A stretch of DNA of 64,000 nucleotides, taken from assembly GCA_946188395.1 (NCBI GenBank), contig CAMHUU010000005.1, positions 1 to 64,000 on the forward strand. The letters run 5' to 3'. Below, piece by piece: positions 7,143-15,224 of this stretch (the stretch's first letter is position 1; each line of letters starts with the position of its first letter). A program made the position numbers and the translations under genes. Source of the DNA: an uncultured Prevotellaceae bacterium. Its GTDB lineage: Bacteria > Bacteroidota > Bacteroidia > Bacteroidales > Bacteroidaceae. Under the pieces are notes generated by a model that worked only from the letters and a program-made list of their open reading frames with translations, made no database searches and was not told the DNA's origin.

Positions 7143-8990
7143 TTACTTTAGTCCATCATGGGCCTTGACATGATACTTCTCCACTACATAAAGAGCCTTG
7201 ACGGCATGAGCATAAGTCTTATAATAAATCCTTCCTCCAAACCAGACGTACCATCCTTCTTTACTATCATACACTACCCGGCCTTCTGTTCCATCTTCCC
7301 ATCTTATGACATGGTAACTATCTCCCTTTCGCTTAACCACATATTTCGGACACTGCACCTTACCTTTATCAATGGCTGCGGCCATATCATATCTATACTG
7401 TTCGTCCGCTTGTTTTGCCCTATCCTTTCCAGCTTCTCTTTCGAATTCAGCCATTTTAATTCTTTCAAACTCTTGAAACTCCTTGAATCTCTGAGGAAGC
7501 CTTTGAAGAGCTTTCTGATACAGCTGGGAGAAACCGAATTGACTTTTAGTAGTTTTTACAACGTTTAATCCTTCTTGTAATATCTTTCGACTGTATTCGG
7601 CAGCAGTAGTCTTTTGCACATTTACATATACACTCCAAGCTTTTGTTGTAGGATTTTCTGGTCGATGATAATAATTTAGTTTCTCGAATTCCAAATTCAT
7701 AGCAGTTACTACCTTGTTTACATTAACCAACTCTTTGGCCAATGGTAATTTCTTCTTTACATCTTTTGCAGGATTTGATGAATAAGACTTAACAAACCTA
7801 TCAAGCACGGATACCTCATAATCTGTAAGTTCTTTATTATTCTTAAGTTTATTACAATACTGATTAATGTTATCGCAATCAACGTCATACGATTCGAGGC
7901 AATGATCAAAAAGACGATCTCCCACCTCTGTGCAAGAAGGCGGCAAAGCAAAAGGTATTAACGATGTACACCAAGAAAAAGCACCATTTCCGATTTTCTT
8001 TAAAGAGTTAGGCAATATTACAGACTTCAGCGATTCGCAATAATGAAAAGCATTGGATTCAATAATTTCAACTGAATTGGGTATGACAACAGACTCCAAA
8101 CTCTTGCACCCAGAGAACGCGCTAACACCGATTTTCCTGACGGTACTGGGAATGACAACTGATTTCAGATTGTTACAAAATTCAAAAGCATGAACCTTGA
8201 GTTCTGTAACAACAAAGTTTTTTCCCAAATATGAAACTGTCGATGGTATAACAATATCTACGGCATTTCTATTGTCATAGTTTTCAAATTTAACCTCATT
8301 CTCTAATATAATATAAAATTTGCCTCTACTTGTAAAAAAGGACTTACCCACAGCAAGTTTTTCTGCCTTATCTTTATCAGACAAAGTCATATCAAGGTAG
8401 TCATTATAGATATCTGCAGTCTCGTCGCAACCAGGCCATTCCCAATCCCCTTTTAGCACATTGTTTTCAACACGAATGCGTTTATGTGTTTTGGTATTAA
8501 ACTGCCAACCCGTGAACTTGTCGTTATCCCACACGCCTTTCCTAAACATTTGCGTTGTACCATTATATTCTGAACCTTCTTTCTTTCCACCATTATCAGT
8601 CAGTTTTGTCCAAGATCCATCTGTAAGTTGCTGCTCAGCTCTTGGAAGGAAATAGGCACTTTCCACGACTCTATCATCACCATATTCATATGCATAGGCA
8701 CTTCTTGCAACAAATTTAGGTTTATCAAGGGTGTAACCTTTTGAGGCAGCCCACTGCTTCAGGTCGCCAAGAGTGATAGCACTACCAGATTCTACGTCTC
8801 TTCTATAATTACATTGTGAAGGAAGTCCTGGCCTGGATATTTTCTCTGCCAAATAATAGCCATTAGGTTGCTTGCCTCTTCTGATTGCTTTCTGGAATTG
8901 CTTATCCAGATACTCATATTTTTTCTGAGCCATTCCTGCCATGGGCAGCAAGGCGATTAACAATAGTACAAATAGTTTTTTTGTCATCAT
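7143..8990 (-). CDS. Secreted BspA-like leucine-rich repeat protein
   Basis: About 615 residues from MMTKKLFVLLL, 13 codons inside the ORF-track start; the signal peptide ends near GMAQ. The middle (about 245-365) carries four to five BspA/LRR_5 repeats of the form LKSVVIPSTVRKIGVSAFSGC. The N-terminal part, with WQFNTKTHKRIR and GDWEWPGC, and the Lys-rich helical C-terminal part match nothing I recognise. BspA-type LRR proteins of Bacteroidales and oral pathogens bind host or neighbouring-cell proteins. The gene is clearly richer in A+T than its neighbours, which hints at separate ancestry. Promoter at 9056-9086. Confidence 0.75.
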   Translation of the reverse strand: MMTKKLFVLLLIALLPMAGMAQKKYEYLDKQFQKAIRRGKQPNGYYLAEKISRPGLPSQCNYRRDVESGSAITLGDLKQWAASKGYTLDKPKFVARSAYAYEYGDDRVVESAYFLPRAEQQLTDGSWTKLTDNGGKKEGSEYNGTTQMFRKGVWDNDKFTGWQFNTKTHKRIRVENNVLKGDWEWPGCDETADIYNDYLDMTLSDKDKAEKLAVGKSFFTSRGKFYIILENEVKFENYDNRNAVDIVIPSTVSYLGKNFVVTELKVHAFEFCNNLKSVVIPSTVRKIGVSAFSGCKSLESVVIPNSVEIIESNAFHYCESLKSVILPNSLKKIGNGAFSWCTSLIPFALPPSCTEVGDRLFDHCLESYDVDCDNINQYCNKLKNNKELTDYEVSVLDRFVKSYSSNPAKDVKKKLPLAKELVNVNKVVTAMNLEFEKLNYYHRPENPTTKAWSVYVNVQKTTAAEYSRKILQEGLNVVKTTKSQFGFSQLYQKALQRLPQRFKEFQEFERIKMAEFEREAGKDRAKQADEQYRYDMAAAIDKGKVQCPKYVVKRKGDSYHVIRWEDGTEGRVVYDSKEGWYVWFGGRIYYKTYAHAVKALYVVEKYHVKAHDGLK

Positions 8991-9055
8991 CTTATTTATT
9001 GAGTTATATATTGCGTTTCGTAACTTCATCTTTTTGGTTGTAGTAAATCTGATGG

Positions 9056-9086
9056 CAAAGATACAAAATAAAACCGAAACCTCAAA
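9056..9086 (-). promoter_or_regulatory. Promoter of the LRR gene
   Basis: On the minus strand TTTG-N19-TATCTTTG, about 66 nt upstream of the chosen start. Confidence 0.7.
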
Positions 9087-9128
9087 AACTTTCCCACGGA
9101 AATTTTAATCCTCACGCCGGGGGGCAGG

Positions 9129-9236
9129 TTTTATCCTCACACGGAGTCACAGAGGACACGGAGTGATGCACAGAGAACAGTTTTTATCCCCTCGCGCAGA
9201 GCCGCAGAGGACACGGAGTTGGGCGCAGAGGATATG
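9129..9236 (+). repeat. Tandem GCAGAGGACACGGAG repeats
   Basis: Two imperfect tandem units of about 52-56 nt. Each begins TTTTATCC and contains CGGAG, CACAGAGG or CGCAGAGG blocks. A shorter relative lies at 10053-10085. There is no ORF. The region 9030-9324 has no gene apart from this and the hairpin repeat. Confidence 0.7.
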
Positions 9237-9300
9237 TATTATAAAAGAGTTAGAACAGAAAAAGAATCCGGGCAACGATGAAGTTGCTCGGATTCTTGGG
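9223..9300 (+). repeat. Left composite repeat flanking hicBA (contains hairpin copy 2)
   Basis: It begins with GCGCAGAGGATATGTATTAT and AAAAGAGTTA, a 30-nt stretch identical to 10078-10107. It then has the AAAGAATCCG hairpin (9261-9297). On the minus strand the hairpin lies 27 nt beyond the hicB stop and is followed by TTTTTCTG, so it can also serve as the hicBA terminator. Confidence 0.75.
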
Positions 9301-9324
9301 GTTTATAGGGGTTAGTTTGAGACT

Positions 9325-9735
9325 TTATTCCACAGCAATCAATTCGCGGCCGATTCGGTGGATTCCTTCAATAATGCGTTTACGTTGTGCTTGGCGGGGC
9401 TTTTTGATCCCGTTAGCATAATGACTTAGTAGGTGCTGATTAATGCCTGAAGCCCTACTGATAGCTGCAATAGAGGCGTAAGGAGAGCACATCTGCAACA
9501 ATGCTGCAGCATCCAGATGAAACTCAAATTCGTAATCTCCATCGCGAAGCCACTGAGGGACATCATCGCCATCGGCAACCATACCTTCAACATGAAATTT
9601 AAGAGTTTCGCGAACTGCGTCTAACAGTTCGTCATACGATTTGGCTGTAATTACAACAGCGCCTGGAACATTCTCGCCTAATGAAGCGCCAAAATTCTTG
9701 TCGCACCAAGATACATTTACTTCTATTTTTTCCAT
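9325..9735 (-). CDS. hicB: HicB antitoxin with C-terminal helix-turn-helix
   Basis: A 136-residue antitoxin. Residues 1 to about 60 form the HicB partial RNase H-like fold (GENVPGAVVITAKSYDELLDAVRETLKFH). Residues about 80-130 carry a DNA-binding helix-turn-helix (IAAISRASGINQHLLSHYANG). It follows hicA by 10 nt in one operon, the usual toxin-first order. It should neutralise the HicA RNase and repress the operon through sites near 9963-10026. The whole cassette lies between two direct repeats (9223 and 10078). Confidence 0.9.
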   Translation of the reverse strand: MEKIEVNVSWCDKNFGASLGENVPGAVVITAKSYDELLDAVRETLKFHVEGMVADGDDVPQWLRDGDYEFEFHLDAAALLQMCSPYASIAAISRASGINQHLLSHYANGIKKPRQAQRKRIIEGIHRIGRELIAVE

Positions 9736-9745
9736 ACTCTTTCTT

Positions 9746-9940
9746 TTATTTCCAACCTGCCTGTTTCCAAATACTATTCAAAAGAAATTGGCTTAACACC
9801 TCATTCTTATGTCCTCTGATAGTTACTTTCCCTTTCTTCGTAGGGTGCTTATATTGTCGATGGTCACCCTTAGTTGCCACTAGAATCCATCCATCGGCTT
9901 CAAGCAGTCTAATGACCTCTATGACTTTATACGCTCTCAT
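9746..9940 (-). CDS. hicA: HicA toxin (mRNA interferase)
   Basis: A 64-residue toxin starting at MRAYKVIEVI. I chose this over the ORF-track start because it matches the usual HicA length and leaves the promoter at 9963-9994 outside the gene. The dsRBD-like fold is indicated by LLEADGWILV, then KGDHRQYKHP with the catalytic His, and GKVTIRGHKN. HicA proteins cleave mRNA without ribosomes when HicB is lost. Confidence 0.9.
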   Translation of the reverse strand: MRAYKVIEVIRLLEADGWILVATKGDHRQYKHPTKKGKVTIRGHKNEVLSQFLLNSIWKQAGWK

Positions 9941-9962
9941 GATAGCATTTCGTTTAACGTCG

Positions 9963-10026
9963 CAAAGGTAGTAAAAATAATACTCTTTTCCAAAAATTTC
10001 GCCCAAAAAGTATTCTTTTTAATACT
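9963..10026 (-). promoter_or_regulatory. hicAB promoter and probable HicB operator
   Basis: On the minus strand TTTG-N20-TACCTTTG (9963-9994) is a near-perfect promoter. Just upstream, 10009-10026 is the palindrome AGTATT-N6-AATACT, and a related AGAGTATTATT lies within the spacer. These AGTATT-type sites are candidates for autorepression by the HicB helix-turn-helix. Confidence 0.6.
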
Positions 10027-10077
10027 ATTTATGATTTTCAATGAAAGAACAATGGGTCGCAGAGTGCGCGGAGTGAT

Positions 10078-10155
10078 GCGCAGAGGATATGTATTATAAA
10101 AGAGTTAAAAGAAGAAATCCGAGTGACGTAAAAAATTGCTCGGGTTTCTTGTATT
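10078..10155 (+). repeat. Right composite repeat flanking hicBA (degenerate hairpin copy)
   Basis: The first 30 nt are identical to 9223-9252. A degenerate hairpin follows (10112-10150, AAGAAATCCGAG and CTCGGGTTTCTT arms) in the same orientation. 10156-10366 shows no convincing gene; it contains the palindrome CGTATT-AAGG-AATACG. Confidence 0.65.
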
Positions 10156-10366
10156 GTGTAGGTTTCGTGTGTTAATCATCGTTAAATCTACCTATAAATC
10201 TCACTAAAAAGGCCATTTTGGGGCTTCACTATGGTTTGCTTTTCGTATTAAGGAATACGTTAAACTTCAAAATATAAATGAATATGGATATTTTAATGAA
10301 AGATTTGTTGGAAATGAATATTGTGTGTACTCTCGTTCGAAAATGAAAAGAAAAACAAGTTTTCCT

Positions 10367-10397
10367 TTTGCATTTTGCTCACTTATTCGTACCTTTC
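10367..10397 (+). promoter_or_regulatory. Upstream tandem promoter of prfA (conserved-spacer type)
   Basis: TTTG-N19-TACCTTTC with spacer CATTTTGCTCACTTATTCG. The -7 box ends in C rather than G. It is preceded by an A-rich then T-rich block, as is the promoter 85 nt downstream. Confidence 0.55.
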
Positions 10398-10451
10398 ACC
10401 CTTGGTGAAGTTAGGATGCATCTCGGAAATAAAAGAAAAAAAAAGTTTTTC

Positions 10452-10482
10452 TTTGTATTTCGCTCGATTTTCACTAACTTTG
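10452..10482 (+). promoter_or_regulatory. Proximal promoter of prfA (conserved-spacer type)
   Basis: TTTG-N19-TAACTTTG with spacer TATTTCGCTCGATTTTCAC. It lies 28 nt before the prfA start codon. It looks like a tandem duplicate of the promoter at 10367. Confidence 0.7.
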
Positions 10483-10510
10483 CACGCAAATTACAAAGCA
10501 ACTAAGAAAA

Positions 10511-11626
10511 ATGGCAGAAACAAGCAACAGCATTTTGCAGAAACTGGACGGACTGGAGGCCAGGTTCGAGGAGGTGTCGACGCTGATTACCGACCCGGAC
10601 GTGATAGCCGACCAGCAGCGTTTCGTGAAACTGACAAAGGAATACAAGGACTTGGGCGACATTATGGATGCCCGCAAGCGCTACATAGCCTGTCTGAACG
10701 GCATCAAGGAGGCCAAGGACATTCTGGCCAACGAGAGTGACCCGGACATGAAGGAGATGGCTCGCGAGGAGCTGGCCATGAACGAGGAGCTGCAGCCCAA
10801 GCTGGAGGAGGAGATCAAGATTGCGCTGATTCCTAAGGATCCTGAGGACGCGAAGAACGTGCAGATGGAAATCCGTGCAGGAACGGGCGGCGACGAGGCT
10901 GCGCTGTTTGCCGGTGACCTGTTCAAGATGTACAAGAACTATTGTGACTCGAAGGGTTGGACGCTGAGCATCACCAGCGTCTCGGAGGGTGCCGTAGGCG
11001 GTTTCAAGGAGATAGACTTCGCCGTCTCAGGTGCCGATGTGTATGGCACGCTGAAATATGAAAGCGGTGTGCACCGCGTGCAGCGTGTGCCCGCCACCGA
11101 GACCCAGGGCCGCATGCATACCTCGGCAGCTACCGTTGCCGTGCTGCCCGAGGCTGACAAGTTCGAGGTGCATGTGAACGAGGGCGAAATCAAGTGGGAC
11201 ACCTTCCGAAGCTCGGGTGCCGGCGGTCAGAACGTGAACAAGGTGGAATCGGGCGTGCGCCTGCGCTATATGTGGAAGAACCCCAATACGGGCGAGACGG
11301 AGGAAATCCTCATTGAATGTACGGAGACGCGCGACCAGCCTAAGAACAAGGAGCGTGCCCTCTCGCGCCTGTATACCTTTATATATGACAAGGAGCACCA
11401 GAAATACATGGATGATATTGCCTCTCGTCGTAAGACGCTCGTCTCTACGGGTGACCGAAGTGCGAAAATCCGCACCTACAACTTCCCGCAGGGCCGCGTG
11501 ACGGACCACCGTATCGGCTATACCACTCATGACCTGCAGGGTTTTCTGGGCGGTGACATCCAGGCGATGATTGATGCGCTGACCGTAGCTGAGAATGCAG
11601 AAAGAATGAAAGAAAGTGAACTTTAG
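10511..11626 (+). CDS. prfA: Peptide chain release factor 1
   Basis: A 371-residue RF1 that ends translation at UAA and UAG. The codon-recognition tripeptide PAT is at 194-196 (RVPATETQGR). The peptidyl-tRNA hydrolysis motif GGQ is at 238-240 (GAGGQNVNKVE). The N-terminal helical domain covers about 1-110, and the length is normal. Two tandem promoters lie upstream. pyrF follows after 34 nt that consist largely of a heptanucleotide array. Confidence 0.97.
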   Translation: MAETSNSILQKLDGLEARFEEVSTLITDPDVIADQQRFVKLTKEYKDLGDIMDARKRYIACLNGIKEAKDILANESDPDMKEMAREELAMNEELQPKLEEEIKIALIPKDPEDAKNVQMEIRAGTGGDEAALFAGDLFKMYKNYCDSKGWTLSITSVSEGAVGGFKEIDFAVSGADVYGTLKYESGVHRVQRVPATETQGRMHTSAATVAVLPEADKFEVHVNEGEIKWDTFRSSGAGGQNVNKVESGVRLRYMWKNPNTGETEEILIECTETRDQPKNKERALSRLYTFIYDKEHQKYMDDIASRRKTLVSTGDRSAKIRTYNFPQGRVTDHRIGYTTHDLQGFLGGDIQAMIDALTVAENAERMKESEL

Positions 11627-11627
11627 A

Positions 11628-11655
11628 AATTAAGAATTAAGAGTTAAGAATTAGG
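11628..11655 (+). repeat. Heptanucleotide array (AATTAAG)
   Basis: Four 7-nt units AATTAAG, AATTAAG, AGTTAAG, AATTAGG directly after the prfA stop codon. Confidence 0.7.
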
Positions 11656-11660
11656 AAAGT

Positions 11661-12527
11661 ATGACAAGACAGGAATTAATAAAACAGATAAAGGAGAAGC
11701 AATCGTTTCTCTGCGTGGGTTTAGACCCCGATTTAAACAAGATTCCCCAAGCATGCCGCGACTACGTCAGGTCGAAGATGGCTGATGACAATTCGTATAT
11801 CAGCAGCACCTTACTATCATTCTGTGCTATCATCGCTGACAAGACAGCCCCCTATTGCGTGGCCTATAAGCCCAATCTGGCTTTCTTTGAGGCCTACGGC
11901 ATTCCTGGCTTGCAGGCTTACGATGCACTGATCAAGCATCTCAACAAGGAGCATCCCCACCATCTCATCATTGCTGATGCCAAGCGTGGAGACATCGGTA
12001 ACACTTCGGCCATGTATGCCCGTAGTTTCTTTGAAGGCGACACTCAGGTGGACGCCCTGACCGTAGCTCCCTATATGGGTGAGGACTCGGTGACGCCCTT
12101 CCTCGGCTACGAAGGCAAGTGGGTGATTCTGCTGGCATTGACAAGCAACAAGGGCAGCCACGATTTCCAGCTGACAGAAGATGCACAAGGCGAACGCCTG
12201 TTTGAGAAGGTGCTGAAGAAAAGTCAGGAATGGGGCAACGACGAAAATATGATGTATGTGGTGGGCGCCACACAGGGCAGGATGTTCGAGGACATTCGTA
12301 AGATTGTGCCCAACCACTTCCTGCTCGTCCCCGGCGTCGGAGCACAGGGCGGTTCGCTTGAGGAGGTATGCAAATACGGCATGATACCTGGTGACGTGGG
12401 CCTGCTAGTCAACTCGTCGCGTGGCATTATCTATGCCAGCAACGGTGCGGACTTTGCCGATGTGGCAGCACAGAAAGCCAAAGAGTTGCAGGAGCAAATG
12501 GCGAAAATAATGCAAAATAATTTCTAG
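11661..12527 (+). CDS. pyrF: Orotidine 5'-phosphate decarboxylase
   Basis: A 288-residue enzyme making UMP from OMP, the last step of pyrimidine synthesis. It is of the longer subfamily 2 type. The active-site block [10 protein letters not shown] is present (catalytic Lys and Asp), as are [14 protein letters not shown] near the N-terminus and the phosphate-binding VPGVGAQGG near 220. It lies between prfA and pheS on the same strand. Confidence 0.95.
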   Translation: MTRQELIKQIKEKQSFLCVGLDPDLNKIPQACRDYVRSKMADDNSYISSTLLSFCAIIADKTAPYCVAYKPNLAFFEAYGIPGLQAYDALIKHLNKEHPHHLIIADAKRGDIGNTSAMYARSFFEGDTQVDALTVAPYMGEDSVTPFLGYEGKWVILLALTSNKGSHDFQLTEDAQGERLFEKVLKKSQEWGNDENMMYVVGATQGRMFEDIRKIVPNHFLLVPGVGAQGGSLEEVCKYGMIPGDVGLLVNSSRGIIYASNGADFADVAAQKAKELQEQMAKIMQNNF

Positions 12528-12539
12528 CGGTAGAATTTT

Positions 12540-12582
12540 TTCATTCTTCATTCTTCATTCTTCATTTTTTTTAGTACTTTTG
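12540..12582 (+). promoter_or_regulatory. Heptanucleotide array (TTCATTC) abutting the pheS -7 box
   Basis: Four units of the form TTCATTC run from 12540 to 12567. TACTTTTG, a good -7 box, follows at 12575-12582, about 30 nt before the pheS ATG. The array occupies the place where a -33 TTTG box would be, and none is visible. Confidence 0.55.
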
Positions 12583-12612
12583 CAGTCGAAATAGAATTCT
12601 ATACATAAAAGT

Positions 12613-13671
12613 ATGATACTTGATAAGATTGACGAACTTCTGAAAGAAGTACAGACACTCAGTGCACAAAACGCAGAAGAAGTAGAACAGCTGCGCTTGA
12701 AATACCTCAGTCGTAAAGGACTGATTTCCGAGTTAATGAATGACTTCCGCACGGTTGCTGCCGACGAGAAAAAGACGGTGGGCATGAAGATCAACGAGCT
12801 GAAGCAGTTGACGATGGAAAAGATTAACCAACTGAAGGAACAGACTGAGACTCAGGAAGGTGACAACGACGGCATAGACCTGACGCGCACCCCCTATCCT
12901 ATTCAATTAGGTACCCGTCACCCGCTGACCATTGTGACCAACGAGATTATCGATATCTTCTCGCGCATGGGCTTTGTGCTGGCTGACGGTCCCGAGGTGG
13001 AGGACGATTTGCACGTGTTCACGAAGATGAACTTTGCGGCCGATCACCCTGCCCGCGACATGCAGGACACCTTCTTCGTATCGCAGCATCCCAACGATGT
13101 CACCAAGAACATCCTGTTGCGCTCGCACACATCGAGCGTTCAGGCCCGTGTAATGGAAAACATGCACACCGAAGACGGCAAGCTGACGGCACCCATCCGC
13201 GTGATCTGCCCAGGCCGCGTGTATCGTAACGAGGCCATTACCGCCCGTGCACACTGTTTCTTCCACCAGGTAGAGGGATTGTATATCGACAAGAACGTGT
13301 CGTTCACAGACCTGAAGCAGGTGCTGCTGTCGTTCGCCCGTGAGATGTTCGGTCCTGACACGCAGATTCGTCTGCGCCCCAGCTACTTCCCGTTCACAGA
13401 ACCCAGTGCCGAGATGGACATTTCGTGTTTCATCTGCGGTGGCGAGGGATGCGGCTTCTGCAAGCATACCGGCTGGGTAGAGATTCTGGGCTGTGGCATG
13501 GTTGACCCGAATGTGCTGGAAGAGTGCGGCATTGACTCCAAGGAGTACAGCGGCTATGCCTTCGGTATGGGTGTCGAGCGTATCACCAACCTGAAATATC
13601 GTGTTTCAGACCTCCGCATGTTCTCTGAGAACGATGTCCGTTTCCTGAAAGAATTCGAATCAGCAAACTAA
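12613..13671 (+). CDS. pheS: Phenylalanine-tRNA ligase alpha subunit
   Basis: A 352-residue class II synthetase subunit that charges tRNA-Phe together with PheT, which is not in this window. It has an N-terminal coiled coil (about 1-90), then the catalytic core with motif 2 (RVYRNEAITARAHCFFHQVEG) and motif 3 (FGMGVERITNLKY). Start and length are usual. Confidence 0.96.
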   Translation: MILDKIDELLKEVQTLSAQNAEEVEQLRLKYLSRKGLISELMNDFRTVAADEKKTVGMKINELKQLTMEKINQLKEQTETQEGDNDGIDLTRTPYPIQLGTRHPLTIVTNEIIDIFSRMGFVLADGPEVEDDLHVFTKMNFAADHPARDMQDTFFVSQHPNDVTKNILLRSHTSSVQARVMENMHTEDGKLTAPIRVICPGRVYRNEAITARAHCFFHQVEGLYIDKNVSFTDLKQVLLSFAREMFGPDTQIRLRPSYFPFTEPSAEMDISCFICGGEGCGFCKHTGWVEILGCGMVDPNVLEECGIDSKEYSGYAFGMGVERITNLKYRVSDLRMFSENDVRFLKEFESAN

Positions 13672-13676
13672 GAGGC

Positions 13677-14285
13677 ATGAAACTCGTTCTCATGACACAA
13701 CCCACGTTCTTCGTGGAGGAAGATAAGATTCTGACGTCGCTCTTCGAGGAGGGATTGGACAATCTGCATCTGTATAAGCCGGGGTCAGAACCCGTCTATT
13801 CAGAGCGGTTGCTGACACTGCTCCCTGACAATTATTACTCGAAGATTACCGTTCACGACAATTTCTACCTCAAAGAAGAATACAAGTTGCATGGCATCCA
13901 TATTGACGACGAGTCCACACCGGCTCCTAAAGGCTACCGCGGGCACATCAGCCGCACATGCACCCATCTGGACCTGCTGAAAGAGGCTAAGAAGAATGCC
14001 GACTATGTACTGCTGAAGTATATTTTCGATAGTCAGACGGAGCCAGACCAGAAGAGTTCGTTCACCATCGAGCAACTCAAGGAGGCATCGCGTCGTGGAC
14101 TCATCGACCGTCACGTTTATGCCTTGGGAGGTATGAATCTGGACAATGTCAAACTGGCCAAGGAATTAGGCTTCGGAGGCATCGTCATCAGCGGCGACCT
14201 CTGGAATCGGTTCAACATTCATCAGGAACTGGACTATCAGGCCCTGATTGACCATTTTTCGAAACTACGTAAAGCGATAGGATAA
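13677..14285 (+). CDS. Thiamine phosphate synthase/TenI-like protein
   Basis: A 202-residue TIM-barrel protein starting 5 nt after pheS. It shows ThiE/TenI signatures in altered form: LHLYKPGSEP near residue 35 where ThiE has its conserved basic motif, THLDLLKEAKKNADYVLLKYIFDS, and a phosphate-binding end with YALGGMNLDNV and FGGIVISG. Because several ThiE substrate residues differ, a TenI-like or moonlighting role is possible. It has no thiamine genes around it. Confidence 0.7.
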   Translation: MKLVLMTQPTFFVEEDKILTSLFEEGLDNLHLYKPGSEPVYSERLLTLLPDNYYSKITVHDNFYLKEEYKLHGIHIDDESTPAPKGYRGHISRTCTHLDLLKEAKKNADYVLLKYIFDSQTEPDQKSSFTIEQLKEASRRGLIDRHVYALGGMNLDNVKLAKELGFGGIVISGDLWNRFNIHQELDYQALIDHFSKLRKAIG

Positions 14286-14288
14286 ACT

Positions 14289-15224
14289 ATGAACAACAAA
14301 AACTACATGGTGTTTTCTGGTACTGCTACGAAGTACCTCGCAGAGAAGATCTGCCAAAGCCTTGGTTGTCCGCTCGGAGAACTGCTCATCACAAAGTTTT
14401 CTGACGGCGAGTTTGCCGTATCATACGAAGAAAGCATTCGCGGCCGCGACATCTTCCTCGTACAAAGCACATTCCCCAATTCAGACAATCTGATGGAGCT
14501 GTTGCTGATGATTGATGCGGCGAAACGTGCTTCTGCCCGTACCATCAATGCAGTCATCCCCTACTTCGGATGGGCCCGTCAGGACAGAAAGGACAAGCCC
14601 CGTGTCAGCATTGGTGCCAAACTGGTGGCCGACCTGCTGAGTGCTGCAGGAGTGAACCGCGTCATTACGATGGACCTGCATGCCGACCAGATTCAGGGAT
14701 TCTTCGATGTTCCCGTCGACCATCTCTATGCATCGAACGTCATCCTTCCCTATCTGCAGAGCCTGCACTTGGAGGACCTCGTCATTGCTTCGCCTGATGT
14801 AGGTGGTTCGAAGCGCGCCAACACTTACGCCAAGTTCCTAGGCTGTCCGCTGGTGCTTTGCAACAAGACGCGTGCCCGTGCCAATGTCGTCGCCTCGATG
14901 CAGATTATCGGCGATGTCGAAGGGAAGAACGTGGTCATCATCGACGATATGGTCGACACTGCCGGTACCATTACCAAAGCTGCCGACATCATGAAGGAAG
15001 CTGGTGCCAAGACTGTTCGTGCATGCGCCTCACACTGCGTGATGAGTGGTCCTGCCAGCGAGCGCGTACAGAACTCGGCACTCGAGGAGATTGTCTTTAC
15101 CGACTCCATCCCCTACTCCCAGCGTTGTGCAAAGGTTAAGCAGCTCAGCGTGGCCGACCTGTTTGCAGAAACAATCCGTAGAGTTATTAATAATGAAAGT
15201 ATCTCTAGTCAGTATATTATTTAG
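14289..15224 (+). CDS. prs: Ribose-phosphate pyrophosphokinase
   Basis: A 311-residue PRPP synthetase that supplies PRPP for purine, pyrimidine, histidine and tryptophan synthesis. Seen are the ATP-binding loop with RKDKPRVSIGAKLVADLL, the metal-binding DLHADQIQGFFD, and the PRPP loop VVIIDDMVDTAGT. The gene begins 3 nt after the previous stop, and its last 32 nt overlap the start of the TlpA-like gene. Confidence 0.97.
   Translation: MNNKNYMVFSGTATKYLAEKICQSLGCPLGELLITKFSDGEFAVSYEESIRGRDIFLVQSTFPNSDNLMELLLMIDAAKRASARTINAVIPYFGWARQDRKDKPRVSIGAKLVADLLSAAGVNRVITMDLHADQIQGFFDVPVDHLYASNVILPYLQSLHLEDLVIASPDVGGSKRANTYAKFLGCPLVLCNKTRARANVVASMQIIGDVEGKNVVIIDDMVDTAGTITKAADIMKEAGAKTVRACASHCVMSGPASERVQNSALEEIVFTDSIPYSQRCAKVKQLSVADLFAETIRRVINNESISSQYII

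Noticed and set aside
9129-9236. CRISPR-like tandem repeats
   Set aside because: Only two imperfect units without spacers of even length, and no cas genes. It is a dispersed GCAGAGG repeat.
10278-10346. 22-residue ORF MNMDILMKDLLEMNIVCTLV...
   Set aside because: No promoter or conservation sign, and in an A+T-rich gap where short ORFs arise by chance.
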